DNA of 8,753 nucleotides from Alistipes sp. (GCA_017380955.1 JAFOCZ010000168.1:1-8753), one strand, 5' to 3'. Positions 1 to 6,892 are shown, counted from the first letter of the stretch. Numbers and translations are program-made. Notes: generated from the letters alone by a model not told the origin.

Positions 1-512
1 GCAGGAATAATAGTGCCTATGATACCTCCCCATTTGCTAACCTTACCAACCCAGCCGATGCCGCGTAGCGATATGAACGTTGCAATCCAATATATCGCCA
101 GCACCACAACGAGGGTAAACAAACGGTTAGAGGCGAGTGCTGCATCTGCCGTAGGGTTGAAGCCTATGAAGGCGATGCTCACAGCACCAAAGGTTAGCAC
201 CGTAGGATACCATATCGTAGATTGTATCCACTGCAACCATATGGCGAGAAATCCTGCACGCGCACCAAATGCCTCGCCAACCCATCGGAATACGCCACCC
301 TGCTTCGTGGAAAACATTGCGGCTAACTCTGCGGCCACCATAGCCGTGGGGATAAGAAACACAATAGCGGCAAAGAGGTAGTAGAATGCCGACTGAATGC
401 CATAGATGGCCTCTGTTGCCAATCCACGAAGACTCACTACCGCGGTGATGTTCATAACTGCAAGTGTCATAACACTGAGTTTGAAACCATTAGATTTGTT
501 TACACTACTCAT
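1..512 (-). CDS. APC-superfamily amino acid permease, glutamate:GABA antiporter-like (5' part only)
   Basis: This reading frame is open on the minus strand from an ATG at 512-510 to the window edge, giving about 170 residues of a family that is usually about 500 long, so roughly two thirds is missing. It begins with a short polar head followed by hydrophobic segments at about residues 11-30, 43-63, 85-115, 131-150 and 160-170. The stretch SLRGLATEAIYG (27-38) fits the broken first helix of APC transporters. The block GGVFRWVGEAFGARAGF (72-88) closely resembles the GGVFAWVSNTLGPRWGF region of E. coli GadC. The family exchanges amino acids across the inner membrane, and GadC-type members swap glutamate for GABA in acid resistance. 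The exact substrate cannot be read from this part. It is transcribed divergently from the rubrerythrin gene. I found no Shine-Dalgarno sequence and no convincing -33/-7 promoter for it between 513 and 687. Confidence 0.85.
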   Translation of the reverse strand, partial: MSSVNKSNGFKLSVMTLAVMNITAVVSLRGLATEAIYGIQSAFYYLFAAIVFLIPTAMVAAELAAMFSTKQGGVFRWVGEAFGARAGFLAIWLQWIQSTIWYPTVLTFGAVSIAFIGFNPTADAALASNRLFTLVVVLAIYWIATFISLRGIGWVGKVSKWGGIIGTIIP

Positions 513-687
513 ACGATAATAATTTTTGTGATTGTTGTGAGTCCTAAAGCAATTACTGTGCAAAAGATTCTGCGGCGTGGCGGTGGAGTACCCTTAATAG
601 TGGATATGGAGTATGTAAAACTTATTATTTTTTGTGTTATTATAAACAAAACTTATAGACAGATAAAATAATACAATAAAAAATCTA

Positions 688-717
688 TTGCAGATAACGA
701 AATAACTATTATCTTTG
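688..717 (+). promoter_or_regulatory. Bacteroidota -33/-7 promoter of rubrerythrin
   Basis: TTG at 688-690 is followed by exactly 19 bases and then TATCTTTG at 710-717, a full match to the TTG-N19-TAnnTTTG consensus of the Bacteroidota primary sigma factor. Transcription should start near 721-724, leaving a leader of about 50 nt that is AT-rich and has no Shine-Dalgarno sequence. This rules out the longer reading frame that opens with TTG at 715, since that codon lies inside the -7 element. The rest of the divergent region (513-687) is AT-rich, and I see nothing else in it that I would name. Confidence 0.85.
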
Positions 718-774
718 CATCAGGAAATAAGAAAAAACAGTAATAAACAACAAACCTATAAAACTAAAAATACT

Positions 775-1311
775 ATGAAAGATTTGAAAGGAACAAAGAC
801 TGAGAAGAACTTGTGGGAGGCTTTTGCTGGTGAGTCACAGGCTCGTAACAAGTATACATATTTCGCATCTAAGGCGAAGAAGGATGGCTATGTACAGATC
901 GCTAAGATCTTCGAGGAGACTGCTGCAAACGAGAAGGAGCACGCTGAGATCTGGTTCAAGTTGTTGCAGGGTATTGGCTCTACAGCCGAGAACTTGAAGT
1001 CTGCTGCCGAGGGCGAGAACTACGAGTGGACAGATATGTATGCTCAGATGGCTGCAGATGCTCGTGAGGAGGGCTTCGACCACATCGCATTCCTCTTCGA
1101 CCAGGTTGGTAAGATTGAGAAGGAGCACGAGGAGCGTTACCGCAAGTTGTTGGCTAACGTTGAGGGTGGCTTGGTGTTCTCACGCGATGGCGATATGATC
1201 TGGCAGTGCTCTAACTGCGGTCACATCCAGGTAGGTCAGAAGGCTCCTGAGGTATGCCCAGTATGTGTTCACCCACAGGCTTACTTCCAGATTAAGGCTG
1301 AGAATTATTAG
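775..1311 (+). CDS. rbr: Rubrerythrin (NADH peroxidase-type diiron/rubredoxin protein)
   Basis: This is a 178-residue cytoplasmic enzyme that reduces hydrogen peroxide to water using electrons from NAD(P)H through a rubredoxin-like iron centre. It is a main oxidative-stress defence of anaerobes. The N-terminal ferritin-like four-helix domain carries the diiron ligands: E20 (in FAGESQARN), the ExxH pairs E53/H56 and E115/H118, and E81/E84 in GENYEWTDMY. The C-terminal domain has the Fe(Cys)4 ligands C145-x2-C148 and C161-x2-C164, ending in HPQAYF. It is about a dozen residues shorter than the Desulfovibrio vulgaris protein, with the gap falling between the two helix pairs. The ATG at 775 was chosen because it gives the standard MKDLKGTKTEKNLWEAFAGE start and lies downstream of the promoter. 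Codon choice is strongly biased (AAG, GAG, TTC and CGT dominate), which suggests high expression. It appears to be monocistronic. Confidence 0.97.
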   Translation: MKDLKGTKTEKNLWEAFAGESQARNKYTYFASKAKKDGYVQIAKIFEETAANEKEHAEIWFKLLQGIGSTAENLKSAAEGENYEWTDMYAQMAADAREEGFDHIAFLFDQVGKIEKEHEERYRKLLANVEGGLVFSRDGDMIWQCSNCGHIQVGQKAPEVCPVCVHPQAYFQIKAENY

Positions 1312-1337
1312 TAGATGGCTATCTACTAATAATTCTT
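1300..1337 (+). promoter_or_regulatory. Perfect hairpin spanning the rubrerythrin stop codon
   Basis: Bases 1301-1316 pair without mismatch with 1321-1336, leaving a 4-nt loop GGCT (1317-1320). A G-U pair at 1300/1337 adds one more step. The 5' arm contains the last two sense codons and the TAG stop at 1309-1311. The stem is AT-rich and no T-run follows, so it is not an intrinsic terminator. It could protect the 3' end of the mRNA or slow release at the stop codon; that role is inferred. Confidence 0.7.
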
Positions 1338-1360
1338 CAAAACATCGAAGAGTTATAACG

Positions 1361-1403
1361 AAAAAGGGCTTGCTCAACATCTTTGTTGGACAAACCCTTT
1401 TTT
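1361..1403 (+). terminator. Intrinsic terminator of rubrerythrin
   Basis: AAAAAGGGCTTG (1361-1372) pairs with CAAACCCTTTTT (1391-1402) with one mismatch. The stem continues inside as CAACA/TGTTG (1375-1379 with 1384-1388), with a TG wobble below it and a 4-nt tip. The 3' arm ends in a run of six T. The A-run on the 5' side means it could also stop transcription from the opposite strand. Confidence 0.9.
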
Positions 1404-1417
1404 AGGTATTAGTTTTG
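1386..1417 (+). promoter_or_regulatory. Probable -33/-7 promoter of the ZIP transporter, overlapping the terminator
   Basis: TAGTTTTG at 1410-1417 matches the TAnnTTTG -7 element. The nearest TTG upstream (1386-1388) lies 21 bases away, slightly longer than the usual 19, and sits in the 3' arm of the rubrerythrin terminator stem. Transcription would begin near 1423, only about 8 nt before the ATG at 1431. Confidence 0.55.
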
Positions 1418-1430
1418 CTGATATTGTTGT

Positions 1431-2207
1431 ATGAATATATTGTCTATTGTTGCGATACCGTTTTTGGGAACTGCCATAGGTGCGTCGATGGTGTTGTTCG
1501 CTCGCAAGAGTGTATCGTCGCGCATCCATAATGCCCTGCTTGGCTTTGCCGCTGGTGTTATGGTTGCTGCGTCGGTGTGGTCGCTCATAATACCATCCCT
1601 CGACCTCTCTGAGTCATTGGGAAGATTGCAGTGGATGCCTGCTACGGTGGGCATACTCCTCGGTATGTTGTTCCTCTTGGCGCTCGATAGTCTTGTGCCG
1701 CATCAGCACCCAGGAACAGAGACCCGTGAGGGTGTGCGCTCGTCGTTGGGTAAGCGTCATATGCTTATGCTTGCCGTGACGTTGCACAACATCCCCGAGG
1801 GTATGGCCGTAGGTGCGGTTATTGCCGGAGCGATGGCAGGAGATATGGGTATTACGATAGCCTCGGCGATGGCGTTAGCCATAGGTATGGCGATACAGAA
1901 TATCCCCGAGGGTGCTATAATCTCGTTGCCGCTGCGTGGCGATGGTATGAGCCGTCGCAAGGCCTTTGGCTATGGCGCACTGTCGGGAGTCGTAGAGCCC
2001 CTGTCGGCACTTGTGATGGTGGCAATGTATGAGTGGATAGCACCTACGTTGCCCTATCTGCTAAGTTTCTCGGCAGGAGCGATGCTCTATGTTGTTGTCG
2101 AGGAACTTATCCCCGAGACACAGCAGGGTAAGCACTCCGATATAGGTACTATAGCCTTTGCCATAGGTTTTGTCATAATGATGATTCTCGATGTGGCGTT
2201 AGGGTAG
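1431..2207 (+). CDS. ZIP-family divalent metal transporter, GufA/ZIP11 subfamily
   Basis: This is a 258-residue inner-membrane protein expected to move zinc or related divalent metals into the cytoplasm. About eight hydrophobic segments are visible. The two central metal-site helices carry HNIPEG (residues 119-124) and QNIPEG (156-161). The glutamine in place of the second histidine, followed by SLPLRG, is the pattern of GufA/ZIP11-type proteins and not of ZupT, which has histidine in both motifs. Further conserved acidic residues are E189 (VVEPLSA) and E224/E225 (EELIPE). A hydrophilic stretch with a HxH (residues 91-93) lies between helices 3 and 4, the position of the histidine-rich loop in many ZIP proteins. 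The ATG at 1431 places the first helix right at the N-terminus. The gene sits between rubrerythrin, an iron protein, and the next promoter at 2242. The link to metal supply for iron enzymes is only suggestive. The metal specificity cannot be read from sequence. Confidence 0.92.
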   Translation: MNILSIVAIPFLGTAIGASMVLFARKSVSSRIHNALLGFAAGVMVAASVWSLIIPSLDLSESLGRLQWMPATVGILLGMLFLLALDSLVPHQHPGTETREGVRSSLGKRHMLMLAVTLHNIPEGMAVGAVIAGAMAGDMGITIASAMALAIGMAIQNIPEGAIISLPLRGDGMSRRKAFGYGALSGVVEPLSALVMVAMYEWIAPTLPYLLSFSAGAMLYVVVEELIPETQQGKHSDIGTIAFAIGFVIMMILDVALG

Positions 2208-2241
2208 TGCGGTGTAACCACTAAAATGAGCAAGCGAAGTG

Positions 2242-2271
2242 TTGCAATCTAAATACTATTTCGTACCTTTG
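2242..2271 (+). promoter_or_regulatory. Bacteroidota -33/-7 promoter of the PHP-eptA-guaD-permease unit
   Basis: TTG at 2242-2244, exactly 19 bases, then TACCTTTG at 2264-2271: a full consensus match. The expected transcription start (about 2274-2279) falls on or next to the ATG at 2277, so the mRNA is probably leaderless or nearly so. The GTG at 2271 lies in the last base of the -7 box and is excluded as a start. Confidence 0.8.
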
Positions 2272-2276
2272 TGCGT

Positions 2277-3479
2277 ATGAAACTTATTCGCAAGATAGCA
2301 GGGTGGTTGTTGCGCGGTGTCGTCACGATTTTCGTTGTGGCGATACTCGCTATTTTGGCTACCTCGCTAAGTCCTATATATCGCTTCTCGGAGGCACAAC
2401 CTTTCGAGGGTGAGGATATCTACAACCCATACTCCGATTACGACACCACGCAGATGTGGCGCAGGGCAAATATGCACACTCATACGCGCGTGGAGGGTAT
2501 CTTCAACGAGTGTCGCCATACGCCCGAGGAGGTTATTGCGGAGTTTAAGAGGTATGGCTACGACATTGTGACATTCTCAAATCATAACGAGATTACCACC
2601 ATAGGCGCTGCGGAGGAGTGTGGCGTGAGGGCCTATGAGCACGGTTATAACATCCTCAAGAGTCATACGCTGGTATATGGCTCGGAGAAGGTGTTGCGCT
2701 ACGATATGCTTATGCCGATTCTTGTCTCACAGCGACAGTTTATGCTCGATTTGTTGTCGCGCGATGCCGATATCGTGCAGATGAATCATCCGTTGCGCAC
2801 CACGGCGACTACCGATAACCATATGCGAAAGTTGTCGGGATACCAACTTGTGGAGTTGGATAGCGGACGTAGCACCGAAAATGAGTATTGGGATGTGGCG
2901 CTATCGGCAGGACACTATGTGCTGGGTGTTGCCAACGACGATATGCATTACCCCGACCGCTCTAATCGTATTGCGGTGCGCTGTAACTTCCTGGCTATGG
3001 ATGCCTTAGAGCGTGATGCGCTATATGAGGCGTTGCGCTCGGGATGCTTCTATGCTATGCGTGTGCCGGACTATGGTCGTGGTGATTGGGCGCAGAAGGA
3101 AGAGCGTAATGCAAAGTTGCCATATGTCAAGAATATAGGGTTGCGCAATAGTGATATATACATCACCCTCTCGGAGCGTGCTGACTCCATAAAGTTTACG
3201 GGTGCTCACCACCGAACGCTATATTGCGCGACTCAGAGTGCCGAGGCGACGATGACGCTACCCTCGGATGAGCCATATGCACGAATCACAGCCTACTTCC
3301 CCTCGGGAGAGGTTATCTATAGCCAGCCCTTTGCTCGTTACGACTCCTCGGCAATGTCGATGCCGGGTAGTGCTGCGGAGCATAGTCTAAATATTCCTGT
3401 TACGCTACTCTTCAACCTTCTTGTTCTAACGCTTATTGTGGCGGTGGTTGTGGCGTACATAAAATTTCTACGACGATGA
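2277..3479 (+). CDS. Membrane-tethered PHP-domain metallophosphoesterase
   Basis: This is a 400-residue protein with a PHP (polymerase and histidinol phosphatase) domain. The metal-binding motifs appear in the right order: H67-x-H69 in NMHTHT, H103 in FSNHNE, H130 and E137 (SHTLVYGSE), H171 in QMNHP, and D222-x-H224 in NDDMH. Such domains use up to three metal ions to hydrolyse phosphate esters. A hydrophobic helix follows the basic head MKLIRK (about residues 11-31) and another lies near the C-terminus (about 374-395), ending in basic KFLRR. By the positive-inside rule both ends are cytoplasmic and the PHP domain faces the periplasm. That is unusual for PHP proteins and is an inference. About 130 residues after the DDMH motif (240-370) look like an added beta-rich domain. 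The ATG at 2277 is used because the upstream GTG lies in the promoter. It overlaps the following phosphoethanolamine transferase gene by ATGA. The substrate is unknown; an envelope phosphate or phosphodiester is a reasonable guess. Confidence 0.85.
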   Translation: MKLIRKIAGWLLRGVVTIFVVAILAILATSLSPIYRFSEAQPFEGEDIYNPYSDYDTTQMWRRANMHTHTRVEGIFNECRHTPEEVIAEFKRYGYDIVTFSNHNEITTIGAAEECGVRAYEHGYNILKSHTLVYGSEKVLRYDMLMPILVSQRQFMLDLLSRDADIVQMNHPLRTTATTDNHMRKLSGYQLVELDSGRSTENEYWDVALSAGHYVLGVANDDMHYPDRSNRIAVRCNFLAMDALERDALYEALRSGCFYAMRVPDYGRGDWAQKEERNAKLPYVKNIGLRNSDIYITLSERADSIKFTGAHHRTLYCATQSAEATMTLPSDEPYARITAYFPSGEVIYSQPFARYDSSAMSMPGSAAEHSLNIPVTLLFNLLVLTLIVAVVVAYIKFLRR

Positions 3480-5017
3480 GAAGAATCTATGATTGGGTGG
3501 TTGCTCGCCTGGCAACGCCAATAACCCTACGACGATATGCCGCGGTGCTAAGCATCTTCACACTACTATACCACTTGCCGCTTATGAAACTCGTTCTGGA
3601 GTGCGTGGACAGCGATTTTAATGGTGTGGTGTTGACGCTCAGCGTGGTGCTGCTTATGGCGGTGGTAAACTTTATGGTCTACTACTTATTGGTATATTTG
3701 TGCCGATGGGTTGGTAAGGCTATTATCGCTCTGTCGTTTATTTGTAATGCCATAGCGCTCTATTTCGTCAACACCTATGAGGTGTTGCTCACACGCGATA
3801 TGATGGGTAACCTCTTCAATACCAACATCTCCGAGGCATCGGGATTCTTCTCGTTTACCCCTGTGGTGTATGTCGCTTTGTTGGGCGTGTTGCCCTCGGC
3901 ATACCTCTTCGTGCAGAGTGTTGAGCGTGGAGGGCTGAAAAGGATGTTTGTGAACGTGGCGCTGTCGCTTGCGGCGATTGTCGCTATAGCGGCTGCAAAT
4001 ATGGGTAATGTGCTGTGGATAGACCACAACGCCCCACGCGTGGGAAGCCTCTTTATGCCGTGGTCGTATATAGCAAACACCGCGCGTCACTTCCATCATC
4101 AGGCGATGGTAAACCGTGTGGAGATTCCTCTGCCCGATGCCGAGATTGTAGATGCGGAGCGTGAGGTGGTGGTGCTTGTCATCGGTGAGTCGGCGCGTAG
4201 TGCAAACTTCTCGTTGTATGGCTATGAGCGTGATACAAACCCACTACTTAGGGCAGATAGTGTTGTTACATACAACGCCGTGGCATCGGCAACATCTACG
4301 ACCGTTGCCGTTAAGGCAATCCTCGACCATAAGCCTACAGGAAAACTATATGAGATTCTGCCAAACTACCTTTCGCGCAATGGTGTGGATGTGGTATGGC
4401 GTAGCACAAACTTCGGTGAGCCACCGCTGCACATTGCATCGCGAAGCAACCTGCAGGGACTTCGTGAGCGTTACCCCGATGCTGATGCTCGCTACGATGG
4501 CATACTCCTTGCGGGTCTCAAGGAGGAGATAGAGGCCTCGGAGGCGGATAAGATGTTGGTGGTGTTGCACACAAACACAAGTCACGGCCCTACATATAAT
4601 AAAAAGTATCCCGAGGAGTTTGAGCGTTATGTGCCTGTGTGCACAACGGTGGAGATGTCGAAGGCCGATCGCCAGGAGTTGATAAACGCCTATGACAACA
4701 CGATTCTATACACCGACTATCTGCTCCACTCGCTGATAGAGATTCTGCGCAGCGTGGAGCGCCCTTCGGCGATGATATACATCTCGGATCACGGCGAGAG
4801 CCTTGGAGAGGGAAATGTATATATGCACGGTATGGTGTCGGCATCTATGGCACCACGCGAGCAACTCGACATTCCGTTCATCGTATGGCAGAGCCACGAG
4901 GGTAGAGAGTTGAAGAGTTTGGAGGAGGTGGGACACCACCATATCTTCCACAGCGTTATGGATTACCTCGATATGCGTAGCGATATCTACGACGAGGAGA
5001 AGAGTATTTTTAACTAA
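3476..5017 (+). CDS. Phosphoethanolamine transferase, EptA/sulfatase superfamily
   Basis: This is a 513-residue inner-membrane enzyme that moves phosphoethanolamine from phosphatidylethanolamine to an envelope acceptor such as lipid A or another glycan. Five hydrophobic helices occupy about residues 20-180. The periplasmic alkaline-phosphatase-like domain follows. Visible catalytic elements are E238 in GESARSANFSLYGYERDTNP-like sequence, the likely nucleophile T273 in ASATSTTVAVK, H370 in TSHGPTY, D438/H439 in SDHGESLGEGN, and H451 in YMHGM. These match the zinc and acceptor residues of EptA and MCR enzymes. The periplasmic domain has only one cysteine (C389), while EptA/MCR proteins usually have several disulfides. 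Its ATG overlaps the stop of the PHP gene (ATGA, 3476-3479), implying translational coupling. It ends in tandem stops TAA TAG, and guanine deaminase starts 11 nt later. The true acceptor is unknown, so I give no gene symbol. Family assignment is firm. Confidence 0.92.
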   Translation: MRRIYDWVVARLATPITLRRYAAVLSIFTLLYHLPLMKLVLECVDSDFNGVVLTLSVVLLMAVVNFMVYYLLVYLCRWVGKAIIALSFICNAIALYFVNTYEVLLTRDMMGNLFNTNISEASGFFSFTPVVYVALLGVLPSAYLFVQSVERGGLKRMFVNVALSLAAIVAIAAANMGNVLWIDHNAPRVGSLFMPWSYIANTARHFHHQAMVNRVEIPLPDAEIVDAEREVVVLVIGESARSANFSLYGYERDTNPLLRADSVVTYNAVASATSTTVAVKAILDHKPTGKLYEILPNYLSRNGVDVVWRSTNFGEPPLHIASRSNLQGLRERYPDADARYDGILLAGLKEEIEASEADKMLVVLHTNTSHGPTYNKKYPEEFERYVPVCTTVEMSKADRQELINAYDNTILYTDYLLHSLIEILRSVERPSAMIYISDHGESLGEGNVYMHGMVSASMAPREQLDIPFIVWQSHEGRELKSLEEVGHHHIFHSVMDYLDMRSDIYDEEKSIFN

Positions 5018-5018
5018 T

Positions 5019-5023
5019 AGGAG
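5019..5023 (+). promoter_or_regulatory. Shine-Dalgarno-like AGGAG before guanine deaminase
   Basis: AGGAG lies 5 nt before the ATG at 5029 and only 2 nt before the in-frame GTG at 5026, so it favours the ATG. A clear Shine-Dalgarno sequence is uncommon in this phylum and is not seen before the other genes here. Confidence 0.5.
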
Positions 5024-5028
5024 TAGTG

Positions 5029-5553
5029 ATGAAGGAGATTAGATTCGATAAGCAGAATGGACTTCCCGAGAGGAGCGACATTTCGCCTGAGGATAGAGCA
5101 TTTATGAAGATGGCGATAGAGTTATCTATCGAGAATATCGACAATGGCGGTGGTCCTTTTGGAGCAGTCATCGTGCGTGATGGAAAACTAATAGCCACAG
5201 GCGCAAACCGCGTAACGCCTAACAATGACCCTACGGCACACGCAGAGGTGATGGCGATACGTAACGCTTGTAGCCGTCTTCAGACCTTTGACCTCTCGGG
5301 ATGTACGGTATATACGTCGTGCGAGCCCTGTCCGATGTGTCTTAGTGCGTTATACTGGGCGGGCATCGAGCGTATATGTTATGCAAATACCAAGAGGGAT
5401 GCTGCTGCCATAAACTTTGATGACTCATTTATATATGACCAGTTGCGTCTCGATTATGACCGTCGCTCCATACATTGCGAGCATTTTATGCGTGACGAGG
5501 CCCTCGAGGCGTTCCGTAAGTGGGAGGATACGGTAGATAAAGTGGAGTATTAA
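5029..5553 (+). CDS. guaD: Guanine deaminase, cytidine-deaminase fold (GuaD type)
   Basis: This is a 174-residue cytoplasmic zinc enzyme that deaminates guanine to xanthine and ammonia. Zinc and proton-shuttle residues are H71 and E73 in NDPTAHAEV and C101/C104 in TSCEPCPMC. The segments GGPFGAVIV (41-49), SALYWAGI (106-113) and INFDDSFIY (128-136) follow Bacillus subtilis GuaD closely. So does the C-terminal KVEY: in that enzyme the swapped tail places a terminal tyrosine over the partner's active site. It has about 18 extra residues at the N-terminus compared with B. subtilis GuaD. tRNA adenosine deaminase TadA shares the fold, but it lacks the NFDDSFIY segment and the EY tail, so GuaD is preferred. 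The gene starts 11 nt after the phosphoethanolamine transferase and is followed 27 nt later by a nucleobase permease. This arrangement supports a purine-uptake and salvage pair. Confidence 0.93.
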   Translation: MKEIRFDKQNGLPERSDISPEDRAFMKMAIELSIENIDNGGGPFGAVIVRDGKLIATGANRVTPNNDPTAHAEVMAIRNACSRLQTFDLSGCTVYTSCEPCPMCLSALYWAGIERICYANTKRDAAAINFDDSFIYDQLRLDYDRRSIHCEHFMRDEALEAFRKWEDTVDKVEY

Positions 5554-5580
5554 TAACAACTAAATCCTAAACTATAATTG

Positions 5581-6843
5581 ATGAAACTAAAGTATAATAT
5601 TGACGATAAACTGCCCCTTGGCGAGCAGTTACTATATGCTGCGCAGTGGTTTATATTGGCCATTGCCGTTGTTGTCACAAGTGTGTTCGTGGCGCAGGGA
5701 ACGCCTGCCGAGAAGTTGTTCTATGCCCAGAAACTCTTTGTGGTGATGGGTGTTGCAGGTCTTGCACAGGTGTTGTGGGGACATAGGATGCCTATTATCG
5801 TAGGTCCAGCGTCGGTGCTCCTTGTGGGTGTTATATCATCGTTGGGCGCTGGGGCTTCCACCACAGGAATTTACTCCTCAATAGCCATCGGTGGTGTGCT
5901 TGTGTCGTTGCTGACATATGGCGGTATGTTGCGCCGTATACAGCGACTCTTTACACCGCGTATCGTGGTGGTGATACTTATGCTCATAGCCCTCACGCTG
6001 TCGCCTGTAATCAAGAATCTGATATTCTCGGCAAAGCCTCACGAGGGTGAGCATATGTTTGGTCTTATCTTCACCATCGTGGGCTGCTTGGTGATGGTGG
6101 TGCTGAATCGTAACCTGAAGGGCGTTGCCAAGAGTCTTGTGATACCATTGGCGTTGGTAGTGGGTAGCGCGATGTACTATATGCTCTATCCTATGCCCGA
6201 GATGTCGGGAACTGCAGTGTCGCTCAGAGGTATGATTATCGAGGAGTTTACACTCGACTGGAGCCTTGTGGTGGCGTTTGTGATATGCTACGTGGCGCTG
6301 CTCATCAACGACATTGGCTCTATAGAGGCGTTGGGCGCGATGCTTGGCGTAGAGGATATGGAGAAGCGCTTGAAGCGTGGTGTGCGCATAACAGGTGCTA
6401 TGAACGTTGTGGCGGGTGCTGCGGGAGTTCTCGGTCCTGTGGACTACTCTATGAGTCCGGGTGTCATAGCCTCTACGGGTTGTGCATCGCGATATGCCCT
6501 TGTGCCTGCTACGTTGTTGCTTATCGTTGTGGCACTATTCCCCGATGCTATATTCCTGCTTACGAATATTCCTAATCCTGTGATTGGCGTTATCCTGTTG
6601 TTCCTTATGGGTACGCAGTTGGCAGCGAGCCTTGAGATGGTGCGCTCCACAGCGTCGGTGCAGTCGTTCTCGGATGCCCTTACTGTGGGTTTGCCACTGA
6701 TGATGGCTATGCTATTCCAACTTATGCCACGCGGAATATTGCCATCTGTGATTGAGCCGCTGGTGGGTAATGGCTTCGCAATGGGCGTTATTATGGTCAT
6801 CATTATGGAACATATTGTCAACCGTAGCACACAAAAACCATAA
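5581..6843 (+). CDS. NCS2-family nucleobase (xanthine/uracil) permease
   Basis: This is a 420-residue inner-membrane transporter with 12-14 hydrophobic segments, matching the length and plan of the nucleobase:cation symporter-2 family. The N-terminal PLGEQLLYAAQWF (12-24) matches the usual first-helix entry. IGPAS-like VGPAS lies at 74-78. The conserved TM8 glutamate is E249 in SIEALG. The TM10 signature region reads DYSMSPGVIASTGCASRY (288-305), and ASR fits the family. The usual Q/E-N-x-G of that signature is replaced by M-S-P-G, and the aspartate that often follows IExxGD is alanine here, so the substrate may differ from well-studied xanthine or uracil carriers. The ATG at 5581 was chosen over the preceding TTG. 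Next to guanine deaminase, a purine base such as guanine, hypoxanthine or xanthine is the likely cargo; that is inferred. No clear terminator follows before the purA promoter. Confidence 0.9.
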   Translation: MKLKYNIDDKLPLGEQLLYAAQWFILAIAVVVTSVFVAQGTPAEKLFYAQKLFVVMGVAGLAQVLWGHRMPIIVGPASVLLVGVISSLGAGASTTGIYSSIAIGGVLVSLLTYGGMLRRIQRLFTPRIVVVILMLIALTLSPVIKNLIFSAKPHEGEHMFGLIFTIVGCLVMVVLNRNLKGVAKSLVIPLALVVGSAMYYMLYPMPEMSGTAVSLRGMIIEEFTLDWSLVVAFVICYVALLINDIGSIEALGAMLGVEDMEKRLKRGVRITGAMNVVAGAAGVLGPVDYSMSPGVIASTGCASRYALVPATLLLIVVALFPDAIFLLTNIPNPVIGVILLFLMGTQLAASLEMVRSTASVQSFSDALTVGLPLMMAMLFQLMPRGILPSVIEPLVGNGFAMGVIMVIIMEHIVNRSTQKP

Positions 6844-6892
6844 CAAAAGTGAAAATTTAATAATCTGTTGATAAAATTTTTTGGTTAATGTT

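Noticed and set aside
530..540. 11-base match GATTGTTGTGA shared with the start of structured unit 1 (8258-8268)
   Set aside because: A match of this length between two AT-rich intergenic sites is expected by chance, and none of the rest of the unit is present.
513..687. Promoter for the minus-strand APC permease
   Set aside because: No CAAAnnTA on the plus strand with CAA 19 bases further on. Near matches around 561-570 and 650-660 are off in spacing or sequence.
715..774. Longer rubrerythrin start (TTG at 715) adding 20 residues
   Set aside because: The TTG is part of the -7 promoter box (710-717), the added residues are low-complexity and lysine/asparagine-rich, and the family starts at the ATG at 775.
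2205..2223. Small hairpin over the ZIP transporter stop codon as terminator
   Set aside because: Only seven pairs with a 2-nt bulge and no T-run; it is within chance expectation.
5578..5580. TTG start for the NCS2 permease, one codon upstream
   Set aside because: The adjacent ATG at 5581 gives the same protein and is the more usual start codon.
6857..6881. AAAATTT/AAATTTT inverted repeat after the permease as terminator
   Set aside because: All A-T pairs with a long loop; too weak to call.
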